Positions 19,911-30,973 of a stretch of 64,000 nt of DNA are shown here, in pieces. Numbering within the stretch: the stretch's first letter is position 1; each line of letters begins with the position of its first letter. Under the pieces are notes generated by a model that worked only from the letters and a program-made list of their open reading frames with translations, was not told where the DNA came from and made no database searches. This DNA is from Porogramme epimiltina (lineage: Eukaryota; Basidiomycota; Agaricomycetes; Polyporales; Polyporaceae), in contig FTLJ01000096.1 of assembly GCA_900155495.1 (NCBI GenBank), positions 1-64,000 on the forward strand, in the 5' to 3' direction. Both the position numbers and the translations under genes were made by a program.

Positions 19911-21374
19911 GACAATGTTCGTTGATGAGATTCTGGGACACAGAGCCGAGCTTACGTCTGTTGGGAACCGTAAACGAGTGACGATAAGATCAAGGAGCGG
20001 GAAGGGTGGTGGGCAAGAAAGAGCAAGAAGTACGCATGTACGGAAGGGTCCCGAGGGAGGGAAGGAAACGCGGGCGATCTTTTCGGGGGCGCCAGATATA
20101 CGGCGAAATTAGCGGGTTCGGGTTCGGGTGACAGGTACACAGCACAGGATAACTGAGGTGCCTGCTACCCAAGGACCACGTGGTGAACGCCTATCTCCCC
20201 GGACGTCAGCACGAATATGAATATCGCAGCGGACCGAGAGAGTGGGCCAGTGTGGGCCAGTGAGGCGAGGACGTACCCAGCACACTATTCTTCGAATCCG
20301 GCCTCGTTATTCTGTTCGTACTTCGTGCGCGCCCTCCGAGTTATATGGCAGGGTAGGACGAAAATTGAAAATCTGCACGGCGCGGACGTCGATCTGTGTC
20401 GGTTCGGCACCTGACCACAGCCGACGGAGGCGGAGAGCGCGCTCGACTAGCCACATCACGATCGAAGAAACACATCCTGAAGGCACTTGACACTTTGTCA
20501 ATGATGTTATACCGCTCTGACCAGCCATCCTTCCTGATGAGAGGAGCCAATGGTCAATAGGATTTGATCGCGATAGAGAGGAATGAGCTTACCGGCATTG
20601 ACTGACGGTTAACGAAGGCAATGAGTCTACTCGGCCACTGGGATGGCCTCGCCAAAGACGTCAACAGAGTATGGAGCCTGTTTCTTGGCCCAATGCTAGT
20701 ACGAAAACAGCGGGGAACATTGTCAGCGATCGGTGCCTCGTAACCTGCGCGTGTAGAGACAGAGGACACCATCAAACAAGAAGTACAGATGTCTAGATGT
20801 CGAAGCTTGATGGTGCCATGCGCGGGATAGAAACGGAGCATATAAGCACTCACCAAACGCATGCCTCGCGGGAGGCGGACCTTCATGCTGAGGATTGGAC
20901 AGGATCAGGGCACCGGTGTTGTTTCCAGAGTCTTCAAGACCGTCTCCTTGGAAGCTGGAAATCTTCAATCTAATTAGTAGGCTGTTGAGTCGGAAGTCAG
21001 AATGTGACGCACCCGCAGAAGATAGCGTTGTTTTCCTCGAGATCCGAAGAGGAGGTCGACGTTGTCACATATGAACTCCGTACTCCGACCACCGACCACC
21101 TATCATGATACCCGTCAGCAGCAGTGATCCGAAGAGAGACGGAAGTGCGTTACATCTTCGACCTGGTCATGAAGACAAGGTCTCGACACATCTCGTAGTA
21201 GAGAGGGAGAAGCAAGCACAGGCAGAGTGTCCAATGTTGGAAGATAAAACCATGGTATGAGCCAAGTCGAGGTATGGAAGGAATGACATCAGAGCGACTG
21301 CGGGCATGAAGGCGAAAAGGCGACGCGGACGCCGATGTGAATAGACGCCTGTTCAGAGCGCCCACGCTCCGGCG
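19911..21374. other. Intergenic, no supported gene
   Basis: Upstream of the type A gene and up to the start of the tandem duplication. The minus-strand frame at 20554-20886 has no recognisable domain. The first 200 bases resemble, loosely, the leader regions of the two duplicated type A genes. Confidence 0.5.
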
Positions 21375-24109
21375 CTACCCCGGGAGCCAGCGCCGCGCCG
21401 ACATCTCTTTCGAGGGATTCAACGCCATCCGAGCCGTCGAACGCCACCCGAATCTGTCTTGATGGTAAGCGTGTGCCACTTCCAGCGAGAGATAGTCACC
21501 GTTGACGCAGGGTCCGGCCAAGTGAGCAGGGGCAGCCGGCGATGTAAATTGAGTCCATTCCGAAGGAAACCCATAAACGAGCGTGAGATACAAAGACGAA
21601 CCAAAAAGAATGAGTGCTAAAAGTCACGGTTCTCAGGGTATCGGCGGACGCGGCAGTCAAGCTTCAAATCCCAAAAGACTCAATAACGATTATACGGCGG
21701 GGGCCTTCCCAGCTCCTCTTGTGCATCCCATCCAGCTTCGTCATGCGCGGTATCCAGCGGTCCCCCAGCGAGCCGCACACCCCCATCCACGGAGTGGCGA
21801 TTAGAGCCTGAGGTCACCCGTGACGCGTCTCCCCCAGACACCGATCTCCTCCGGGCACGCCTGCTCACGCCTGCCTTCTCCGTGCCTGCATTCCTGTACG
21901 GTGCAACATGGCTCGTACCATGGATGGAAACAGAGGGAGCACCGTCCCCGTGCTCATCATGTGTTTCGCTGTACGCAGACAGCACGGACGATACTACATC
22001 TTCTGCTTCTCCCACGTCGTCAGCAGGGGTAGTTCTTGCAGTAAGCGCGACCGTCGTCCCGCTGAACCTGCCTTGTGCTGCTTGCGATGATGCGCACATG
22101 CGATTCGGCGCCAGTGCCGCTGCCGAATGGGCTGGGGGTGAAAGTGGCGACGCGCCTGAGTCGCTGTCGGGTACGATGCGCTCCTTGCGGCGATACCCGT
22201 AAGCGGGGAACGAGCCAGATCGCCCGGATGTTTCGCTGTCGTCCTTGCCGTCCTCCCCGAGCCCCGCGGATACGGGAGGGTCGTATTTTTCGGGGTGGAT
22301 GGTGTGGAGCTCGCCTAAGTAGTTGACGCATACATGCGCTCAGAATCATGGAAACCGCTTCTGAGGGTATGAAGGAGGACTCACCTGCATCAAACGGCGT
22401 GACGTGGGCACTCTGCTTTCTCATCCGCCGCCGCCACCACCACCACGCCGCCAGCGCGGACAAAAGGGCCGCAACGCCGGCCGCGATGGCTGCATAAGCG
22501 CTTGGGCCAAGAACTTTCGTGTCGGACGAGGATGAGTTCGCCTTGACTGCGTTCGCGCTTCCAGTGTCTGATGCTGAGGGCCCGGCGAGGCTTGTAGTGG
22601 GCGACGCGTGGCCGGGTGTGGTAGGACTTGAAACCATAACGGGGCTGGTATTGGGCCCACCAGACGACTGACTTGTTTGCTGCGCGTTACTAGAGCCGCC
22701 TACGCCGCTCGTTGTTCCGCCCGCGTCACTGGTAGTCCGGGTCGTAGTAGTAGTCTGCTCCGCGGGTCGGGTAGTACTTGTTGAGGGAAGCGGCGGCGGC
22801 ATGGACGTCGTCAATTCTGGAGTCTCGCTCGTCGTTCCTTGCTGTGCGTCCGTCGCTGTCGTTTGGGATCCAGGGGATGGGGCGTCGAGGATGACTTCAA
22901 AGAAATCGAGGAGGAGTGACTGTCCATGGTTCGTGATGACAAGGGTGTGTGGCCCATCGGAGACGTTGCCCGTGAAGAAGCAGACCTGGTGTTGAACAAG
23001 GTTCTCCGCATTCGGCTTGATATAAGACGTGGTTGTGCCGTCAAGGTTGAAGGTCGCGTTGATGTGGTCTGCAGGGAGGCGTTGTCCAAACACTCGGATG
23101 TTTGTACCTGAACCGTCGTCAGAGATACCCCAGGACATCTAACATACAAGAAGAGAGGGCGTACCAGTGTACTCGTATGTCGCAAACGCGCCATCCACCG
23201 TCGTAGTGGTGACCGTACCGTCATTACCCTTGGGGTCCGAGCCTAGAGACCATCCCTCACCGTATTTGATCGACAAATCCCTGTCGTCAACAACCGTAGG
23301 GGCACCCCTCCTCAATTCCACTCGCATGGCGACGTTGGATGTCAAAACACCGTGACGTAGTCCCGACCTTACGTCTGCGGGCGACGTTCAATGGGATAAT
23401 CTGGCAAAGCAATGGGGTCGATGGTGAGTGAAGAAGAGAAAGCAACACGTACGGGAGGGGGAGCAGCACGACCAACGAATGTACGATCATTCCGGGGGCG
23501 CCAACCCTGCAGATGCATTAGAACTCTCGCATAACAATTGCACAGCACAGGAAGACTGAGATATCCGAGGCTCAGGAACACCGTGCAGGCCCGCCGCCCA
23601 TGACCGAGGAATAGAGATCCAGAGAGATGGTATGCAATTATAGAAGGTAGGCACATACCGAAGTTCTCCACTATGTTTCAAATGCCCGCAATTCGCTGCC
23701 CCTTGACGTCCCCGCCCCAATCGTATCTGATGAACCGCATGTATAAGGTTGATGATATAGGGGGCCGTCGGATCTATAGGGTGTGTTGCTAGACACGAAT
23801 ACCTGCCCAGCCGTCTACAAGGTCTCACCTCCCCGTATGGGTCAAGCGATTAACTTACGTGAGAGAGCATGGTGGGCATGCATCAGGTGTGCCGCTCCGG
23901 AAGGACTCTAGTCCAATATGTAGGAGGGGGATATTAGTGAAGGTTAGTGGGCGGCGGTAATGCGGAGACAAAGCCTCAATGGGATCCAGCCGTCGACTCG
24001 TGGAGTGGATATGGTGGACAAGTTCGTGATTAGCCCTTGCCAGGGCCGGGGATTGGATTGCGTCACTGTTTGTTCAGGCACGTGACCGGAAACACATTTC
24101 GGCGCGTCC
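21375..24109. repeat. Tandem duplication, unit A (about 2.7 kb)
   Basis: The unit begins with CCCGGGAGCCAGCGCCGCGC (21380-21399) and runs through a type A gene and its upstream region. The same order of sequence, including non-coding flanks such as the CACGTGAC block and TCGACTCGTGGAGTGGAT, recurs immediately in unit B. Many substitutions and small indels separate the two, so this is not a very recent event. Confidence 0.85.
21680..23327 (-). CDS. Single-pass membrane protein, type A ectodomain (tandem copy A)
   Basis: Three exons, 23327-23165, 23107-22385, 22314-21680 (506 aa), phase-1 introns of 57 and 70 bases. Ectodomain: GAPTVVDDRDLSIKYGEGW, FATYEYTG|TNIRVFGQRLPADHI, TLVITNHGQSLLLDFFEVIL. 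The stalk is Thr/Ser/Pro-rich; the membrane segment (about 260-279) ends WWWWRRRMRK. Tail: ELHTIHPEKYDPP, SFPAYGYRRKERIVPDSDSG, SVDGGVRLAGGPLD, RPPPYNRY at the very end. The ATG chosen is the one conserved with the other copies; a hydrophobic frame beginning at 23490 could in principle be spliced on as a signal exon (GTAAGG donor, phase 1), but its frame is not preserved in copy B. Sister of 24396-25935. Confidence 0.85.
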
Positions 24110-26715
24110 CGGGAGCCAGCGCCGCGCCGACATCTCTTTGAAAGGATTCAACGCCATCCGAGCCGTCGAGCGTCATCCGAATCTATCTTGATGGTAAGCG
24201 TGCGCCACTTCCAGCGAGAGGTCGTCATTATTGACCCAGGGGCGAGCTCAGTAGAGTGAGCCAACTTGCATCCATTCCGAAGGGAACCCATCAACGAGCG
24301 TAAGCTACAAAGACGAACCCAGAAGAATGAAAGCCAAAAGCCACGGGTCCCAAGAGATCGACGGACGCGGTAGTCAGGCTTCAAGCCCCAAAAACTCAAT
24401 ACTGATTATACGGCGGCGGCCTCCCCAGCCCCTCTTGGGCATCCCATCCGGCTTCGTCATGCACCGTATCCGGCGGCCCCCCCGCCAGCCGCACACCCCC
24501 ATCCACAGAGTCGCGTTTGGAGGTCTCCCGTGGTGCGTCTCTCCCAGACACAGATCTCCTCCTCCCAGCGCGCCTGCTCGCCCCCACTTCCTCCGTGCCT
24601 CCATTCCTGTGCGGTGCAACATGGATCATGTCATGGATGGAAACAGAGGCGACCCTGTGGTCATCATGCGTTCCGCTGTCCGCCGACAGCACCCACGGTA
24701 CCACATCTTCCGCTTCTCCCACGTCGTCAGCAGGAGTCGTTCCTGCAGTAAGCGCGACCGAGTCGCTGTCGGGTACGATGCGCTCCTTGCGGCGGAACCC
24801 GTTAGCGGGGCACGGGCCAGAACGCCCAGATGTCTCGCTGGCGTCCTTGCCATTCACTCTGGGCCCCGCAGATACAGGAGGGCTGTGGTTTTCGCCGGGG
24901 GTGATGTGGAGCCCGCCTAAGTAGTTGACGCGTACATGCGCTCAGAATCATGGAAACTGCTTCTGAGGGTATGAAGGAGGACTTACCTGTGTCAAACGGC
25001 GTGACGTGGGCCCCCTGCTTGCTCATCCGCCGCCGCCGCCGCCGCCACCACCACCACCACCACACCGCTAGTGCGAGCAAGAGGAATGCAACGCCCATCG
25101 CGATGGCTGCATAAGCACTTGGACCGAGAGCTTTCGCGTCGGACGAGGACGCGTTCGCCTTGACAGCGCTCGCACCTCCCGTGTTTGACGATGAGGGCAC
25201 GGTGAGTCTTGTAGTCGGCGACGAGTGGCCAGGTATGGTAGGACTTGAAACCGTAACGGGGCTAGTATCGGGCCCACCAGACGACTGACTTGTTTGCGGT
25301 GCGTTGCTAGAGCTGCCTGCGCCGCTCGTTGTTCTACCTATGGTAGTCGGAGTCGTAGTAGTAGTCTGTTCCGCGGGTTGGGTGGTACTTGCCGCCGGAA
25401 ACGACGTAGGCGTGGACGTCGTCGTTTTTGGAGTCTCACTCGACATTCCTTGCTGCGCGCTCGTGGGTAATGTCTGGGCCCCGGGAGGTGGGTCGTCGAG
25501 AATGACCCTCATGTAATCGAGGAGGAGTGACTGTCCATGGTTCGTGATGACAAGGGTGTGCGATCCATCGGAGACGCGTCCATAGAAGAAGATGACCTGG
25601 TGTTGAGGAAGGTTCTCGGCATTCTTCTTGTAATAAGTCGTATTTGTGCCGTCAAGGTTGAAGGTCGCGTTGATTTGGTCTGCAGGGAGGCGTTGTCCAA
25701 ACACTTGGATCCATGTACCTGGACCGTCGTCAGAGACACTCCAGGACACCTCACATACAACAAAAGAGTGCGTACCAGTGTACTCGTATGTCACAAACGC
25801 GCCATCTACCGTCGTAGAGGTGACCGTACCGTCATAACCCTGGGGGTCCGAGCCCAGAGCCCACCCGGGGCCGTATTTGATCGATGAATCCCTGTCATCG
25901 ACAACGGTAAGGGCATCCCTCAATTCCACGCGCATGGCGACGTTGAATGTTAAGACACCGTAACGTAGTCCCGACCTGACGTCTGCGGGTGACGTCCAAC
26001 GGGCGATAATCTGGCGAAGCAATGGGGTAGATAGTGGATGGAGAAGAGCAAGAAGCACATACGGCGGGGAGAGCAGGACGACCAGCCAATATCGGGGGCG
26101 CCAATCCTGCAGATGCATTAGAGCTCTCGCATAACAATTGCACAGCACAGCAAAAGTGAGATGTCCGGGGCTCATGAATACCACCCAGGCCCGCCGCCCA
26201 TAGCCGAGGAATAGGGATACGAAGGGATGGTATGCAACTATACATGATAGAAACATACCGAGGTGTTTCAAATGTCCAGTTCGCTGCCCCTCGAAGTCCC
26301 CGCCCCAATCTGATGAACCGCATGTATAAGGTTGCTATAGGGTGTGTTGTTAGACAGGAATACCTGCGCAACCGTCTATAAGGTCTCGTCTTCTCGCATG
26401 GGTCAAGCGATTAACTCACATGAGACAACGTGGTGGGCATGCATCGGGAGCCACGGCGGGTGCGTCGCTCGGGAAGGAGGTCAAGTTGAAACTCTAGTTG
26501 AAGATTATGTGGGAGGGAGATACCACTCCGCAGGAGTTGAGGTTAATGGTTAATGGGCGGCGGTAACGCAGAGGCGATGCCTCAATAGGCCCGGGAGCCG
26601 TCGACTCGTGGAGTGGATGGGGTGGACGTTCGGAATTCACACTTACCTGGGCCGAGGACGCGTCGCCATCTTTGCAAGCACGTGACGGGAAACATAGCCT
26701 TTCGCGCGTCCCCGC
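24110..26715. repeat. Tandem duplication, unit B (about 2.6 kb)
   Basis: Directly follows unit A and begins with the same CCCGGGAGCCAGCGCCGCGC at 24109-24128. It is slightly shorter, mainly through deletions in the tail exon and intergenic part. The unit ends before the unrelated type A gene at 26870-28396. Confidence 0.85.
24396..25935 (-). CDS. Single-pass membrane protein, type A ectodomain (tandem copy B)
   Basis: Three exons, 25935-25776, 25718-24987, 24916-24396 (470 aa), phase-1 introns of 57 and 70 bases. Ectodomain: ALTVVDDRDSSIKYGPGW, FVTYEYTG|TWIQVFGQRLPADQI, HTLVITNHGQSLLLDYMRVI. The membrane segment (about 257-278) ends in an expanded WWWWWW-RRRRRR run, longer than in copy A. 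Tail: PGENHSPPVSAG, CPANGFRRKERIVPDSDSVA, SVDGGVRLAGGPPD, RPPPYNQY. Differences from copy A are telling: PEKY has become GENH and PAYGY has become PANGF, losing both tail tyrosines, while the two C-terminal motifs are kept. The frame stays open through intron 1. Confidence 0.85.
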
Positions 26716-26869
26716 AGAGCATGCACGCGACACATGTGTCGGTCACCAATTTAGAGGTGCTGATGCGAGCGTTCGCCCAGCCTGCCCACCGCCTCACTCG
26801 AGGTACCACACCCAAGAAGTTCATTAGCATCGAATGTAGTGTATCCCATATGAAATCGTAACGAAGACG

Positions 26870-28396
26870 TCAGTATCGTTGGTAGGGGGGTGGGAGGGTT
26901 CCCGCTTCCTCGTAAGCTTCGTCGGCCGGTCCACCCGCAAGGCGCACACCGCCATCCGTCTCCATCTGCCGCGAACCACCCGTACGGCGCCTGCTCCCAT
27001 CGCTCCTCGTGTCCCCCTCATCGAAGTCGAGCCTCCGCGTCCCCGACATCGGAGAGCTTAGCGTAGCGCCTGGGGATGTCGCGCGCGCTGAGTCGTTGAT
27101 CGAGGCGTCCATCGTGGCCGTGGACAGCGAAGGTGATGTATGGCCTGTGCCGAACTCGCGCAGCTTGCGCGCCTGCGAGCGCATCGCCCGTGCAGCTTCG
27201 GAGCTCGTCGAGCGCGTGCGTGAATGCGAGTGGATTGGGCTGCGCCCCGCTGAGTCCAAACCCGGCGATAAACGCGCGTCGAGGCTTGAGTTTGGTGTGT
27301 GATGCGGCGCCGGGGAGCCGGAGGAGGACGAAGGCGAGCCAGCGCCGGATCGGAGAAGAGTCGATTCGGTCAGCGCTTTCTCGTTGACGGTTGGAGATTG
27401 CGAAAGGGAGTGGGACGGAGACGATGAACGTATTGTCCTCCAGGCGCTCGATTGATCTTCAAGGGATGGAGCGCCCGACCACTGCATAACAACTTGTGTA
27501 GGTGGAGGTGGCACTGTGTATGCGGATAACAAACGGTCAGTAGGAGAACGGTTGAAGAACAGGTCAAACTTACGAGGGAACTTTTCTTGAGTTTCCATCG
27601 CTTCCTTAAATGCTTTCTTGCGCCTTTGACGTCGGCGAAATGCTACGAAGGCGACGATAGCCACGAGTACGACCACGATTGCAACTACGATGCCTGCAAT
27701 CGTCCCGGAGCCCAGAGCGGCGGACCTGACATAAAGTGTTGAGACAGTGTCAGCACCGGATAGAGTGATGTGTCTACCTCGACGGTGACGACGGTGAGGT
27801 CGTAGCAGCTGTAGCCACTGCTTCGGAGAACATGAGAGCCGTCCGAAAATGTATGAAGTAGGGTTACCTGACGTCGCTGTGCTACTCTGAATGGTGTTGC
27901 TCGTCATAAGGGTCGATGAGGGAGGTGGTGTGTTGGGAAGGATGAAGCCGTCGATTCCTAAGAAGGTACCGTGGTTGAAGACCTTTATAGTGTGCGTGCC
28001 GTTGGGGAAAGGAGGGGAATCAAAAAGTAAGAATGAGGGGACGTTTAGAGTAACCGCAACCGTGGTGTTCTCGTATACGCCGAATGGCTGGTTGTCTAGA
28101 AAGAACGTGAGGTTGGCATTGGAAAAGCCCCCTTGCCACCATCCGTATATCTGAACAGCCGTCCCTGGATTGATTGTGTGAACGACGTAGCATAGCAAGG
28201 TAGAACTGTAGTCACCATCGAAGGTCAAGGCCACAGAATCGCCATCTTCAGCCGTGGTTCGAGCTGTATCGTCGAAGTCCTTCGGATTGTTTGAAACGGA
28301 CCAGCCCAGCCCAGTGTACTGAATTGTGTACTGAGCTGTATGGTTTGCGTTGCCATCGATGCAACGGATCGATGTGTCCGCACATTTGGCCTCCAT
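26870..28396 (-). CDS. Single-pass membrane protein, type A ectodomain, TLPPPYQRY tail
   Basis: Five exons, 28396-28216, 28164-27868, 27817-27778, 27725-27574, 27513-26870 (437 aa), introns of 51, 50, 52 and 60 bases. Ectodomain: IRCIDGNANHTAQYTIQY, ALTFDG|GTAVQIYGWWQGG, FFLDNQPFGVYENTTV, THTIKVFNHGTFLGIDGFIL. A very short exon codes the stalk. Membrane segment about 182-203 (GIVVAIVVVLVAIVAFVAF), then RRRQRRKK. Tail: PPPPTQVVMQWSG, Ser-rich region, METDGGVRLAGGPADE and TLPPPYQRY at the end. The whole span is a single uninterrupted frame even without splicing. A 66-base intron with CTAAC branch site ends just before the start codon, so the 5' leader is probably spliced, or an upstream exon adds about 21 residues beginning MRYRARGG. 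Confidence 0.85.
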   Translation of the reverse strand: MEAKCADTSIRCIDGNANHTAQYTIQYTGLGWSVSNNPKDFDDTARTTAEDGDSVALTFDGDYSSTLLCYVVHTINPGTAVQIYGWWQGGFSNANLTFFLDNQPFGVYENTTVAVTLNVPSFLLFDSPPFPNGTHTIKVFNHGTFLGIDGFILPNTPPPSSTLMTSNTIQSSTATSGNPTSYIFGRLSCSPKQWLQLLRPHRRHRRGRHITLSGADTVSTLYVRSAALGSGTIAGIVVAIVVVLVAIVAFVAFRRRQRRKKAFKEAMETQEKFPRKFDLFFNRSPTDRLLSAYTVPPPPTQVVMQWSGAPSLEDQSSAWRTIRSSSPSHSLSQSPTVNEKALTESTLLRSGAGSPSSSSGSPAPHHTPNSSLDARLSPGLDSAGRSPIHSHSRTRSTSSEAARAMRSQARKLREFGTGHTSPSLSTATMDASINDSARATSPGATLSSPMSGTRRLDFDEGDTRSDGSRRRTGGSRQMETDGGVRLAGGPADEAYEEAGTLPPPYQRY

Positions 28397-30973
28397 ACCC
28401 TGAAAACGATAACAACGTAGAGTTAGTGAGAAATAGGCAGTGGGCGCATAGGAGTGAAATCATACGGGGGTACGACGGGGACGTGCCGATGTGAAGAGAG
28501 GCCCTCCACGCGCCCTATATCTCATGCCGGGACACGCGACGGCACTAATCCCGACCTTCCCTAGTACAATTAACTCAGACGCTCAGACTTTGAAGGCAAT
28601 AGGGTTCAGAACCCGGCTTCTGGGTTCTCGGGTTATTAGAGGTTCCGAAGGGTATCCGAAGCAGAGATTACTCGCCTAAACGGCCATGCCCTTGCAAATA
28701 CCGTCTTATTCTTAAAGACATACATAACGTTATTCCCATTGACCTATTGTACCTACAACCATGGGGCGCCCTTGACAGTGAGGCTGCACAGCACCGCAGC
28801 ACCGACACTGTACTGCGAGCAGTTGTAAATTTTTGTTATCACACATTGCAGCAGCACAAACTCACCAAAGTGAAACCTTGTACGCCCATTGAATGATACC
28901 TGTACGGCCCGAGGGCTGGGCCACGGCATAGGTGAAACGTGAACCATGATCCAATCGTGGCGTACGGAGGTCACTGTACCCGCCATTACACGGCGCTTGG
29001 ACACACACATCGATTGATATCGACGCCAGCGCGGCCTTTCTAAGCAGGACGGTAGAGCATATATCGGGATCGGGAGGCTCAGAGTCCCCCGCGGCAACAC
29101 GGGTATGGGCGATGCCGCGACCTTGGTGGACGCTTCTCCGTGACTTCTATTCCTCCTCGAGGCCCACATGACCAGTGCCTGAGAGTTTCCTGGCCGCAGC
29201 CTCTGTCATCATCCGCTCACCGGGTGGACTGCGACTGACCTACGCCATGTGGGAGCTAGAGCAGCCGCTCTCTTGTGAGACATCGGGATACCTAGACCTC
29301 CGCGTTCAACAGAATGAATGAGAGATGGCGCAGCAAGCCGGTCCCCCTTCCTATGAGTGAAGGTTGTCGGAAGACTGGAAATGCATGAACCGCCTTGAGA
29401 TATGGAATCAAGGCGGGCATAGTGGAGGACGTACCTGCTGAAGCCCAACTCTCTAAACATCTTCGAACCGCTAGGGACGAGAGCTCTACCCGTGCCCAAG
29501 TTGTCCCTGAATGTGCCTCTATGCTTACAGCGCTGCTTCGGCCGAGGCTGCTCGAGAATGAAACCTTCGCCCCACGAGGCTTGCCATTCGGCGCTGCACT
29601 CAGCGGTTAACTGCCCGTGCACGTCGAAAGATCTTGACGGGAGTCCGCGCGGAGTGGATACAGAGTTACACACAACAAAGCCGGACCATAGAGTTTGAGT
29701 GAGATTGGTGTGGGTGCAAGCAGCATCGTTCGAGCAAACGTCGCAGGCTGCCAGGAATCGGCCCAGTAGTGGGTACCGTGACCCGCCGGACGCGGCGGCA
29801 GCCCGGCAGCGTGATACTCTTCGTCACGTAATCACGATGGTGTGACGGCTTTGTCACACCGGCCTCAGGATCAACGTCATCCGGATTCCACTTTCCGAGC
29901 GCTGGCCCACACATGTGGGCCGCTGGAGTTCGGACGGACACACGATTATGACACTCCTTCAACAACAACAAGTACCAGGACGTTTAACGGGTCGTAATAC
30001 TCCATCGAGCTTCAACATATGGTAGCCCTCCGGTGAGAGAGTAGGTGCTAAGCAGGCCTTATCGACACCGTACACGGTACCAGTGTCAAGCCTGAGGTCC
30101 CTGAAACTTTCTTTCGGAAACTCGCGCGCGAAACGCATTCTTTCAAACGCTAGACGAAGCTGTGCTATCTGGCAGCACACTAAGATGTACCAAATTGAAG
30201 ACCTACTTGTATGCGCAGGATCAGAATATGGCATACGAAGGAGGCGTGTCATATATACTACCGCTCCCTGTTATTGGGCAGTAGACTGGAACAGAGTGGG
30301 GTCTACTGTAATATTAATCAGACAGGGAAGAGGCGAAGGAACTACCTTGCTCAGTTGTTTTTAGACCTAGAACGCCAGAGTGACTCCCGTAGGATCATCA
30401 ACATCTTCGGGCGACTCGTTGAAGGGATCGAGAGCAGTGAGGCCTCGGGGGAGAATTTTCCGCGCTTTGGGAAGATTTCAGGGGTTTGGGGCCCAAATAT
30501 AATCCCTCACGTAGTAGTGAGATTCCTTCTCATGAACGAGTCGGGCGACTGAGTGTAGAAAGCTTGTACCACATGCCAGCCATACCATCGCGATGGAAGG
30601 AAACAGACTTAGATACGTCCCGCCGGGTGCACTCGATACACAAGAACGCAAACAAAATCAACAGATGATGGGGGCATCATCGGAGAGATATGAACTTAGT
30701 GCCAACGCTGAAACGCGGCAAAAACAGCCTTCACTCGCCGAAGTGAGCTGGAAGTCCTCTAAGATGGCATGCCGGGAGCAGCCGGTAGGCAGCACTGCTC
30801 ATAATTCTAACATACCAAGTTTCGAGCCCCGCTGTGTTGTATTTAGACGAGGTACATACGAACGCGAGCATCTAGTAAATGTACATCCACACAGCTAGCA
30901 TAACGACAGAACATACAAGCGCGTAATGACTTATATAATCACATCGGCGAGCACCTACTATAGAAGTCTAGAC
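28397..30973. other. Long intergenic stretch, no supported gene
   Basis: About 2.6 kb. Minus-strand frames at 28753-29169, 29209-29673 and 29959-30252 have mixed composition but no domain, start context or splice partners I can defend; they may be decayed coding sequence. No tandem repeat, tRNA or terminal inverted repeat noticed. Confidence 0.45.

Noticed and set aside
21375..21593. Minus-strand frames 3' of each tandem type A gene (also 24110-24399), similar in both units
   Set aside because: Similarity follows from the duplication; several frames are equally conserved, with indels that break them between copies.
23376..23490. Hydrophobic frame upstream of the type A gene at 21680-23327 as a signal-peptide exon
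   Set aside because: It can be joined in phase through a GTAAGG donor, but in tandem copy B the donor is GTCAGG and a 2-base indel shifts the frame, so the similarity is better explained by shared leader DNA. Kept open as a test in the findings.
29209..29673. Minus-strand frame containing GGLGIP, reminiscent of LINE reverse transcriptases
   Set aside because: A six-residue resemblance only; no RT catalytic motif, no second ORF, no poly-A end or target-site repeats.
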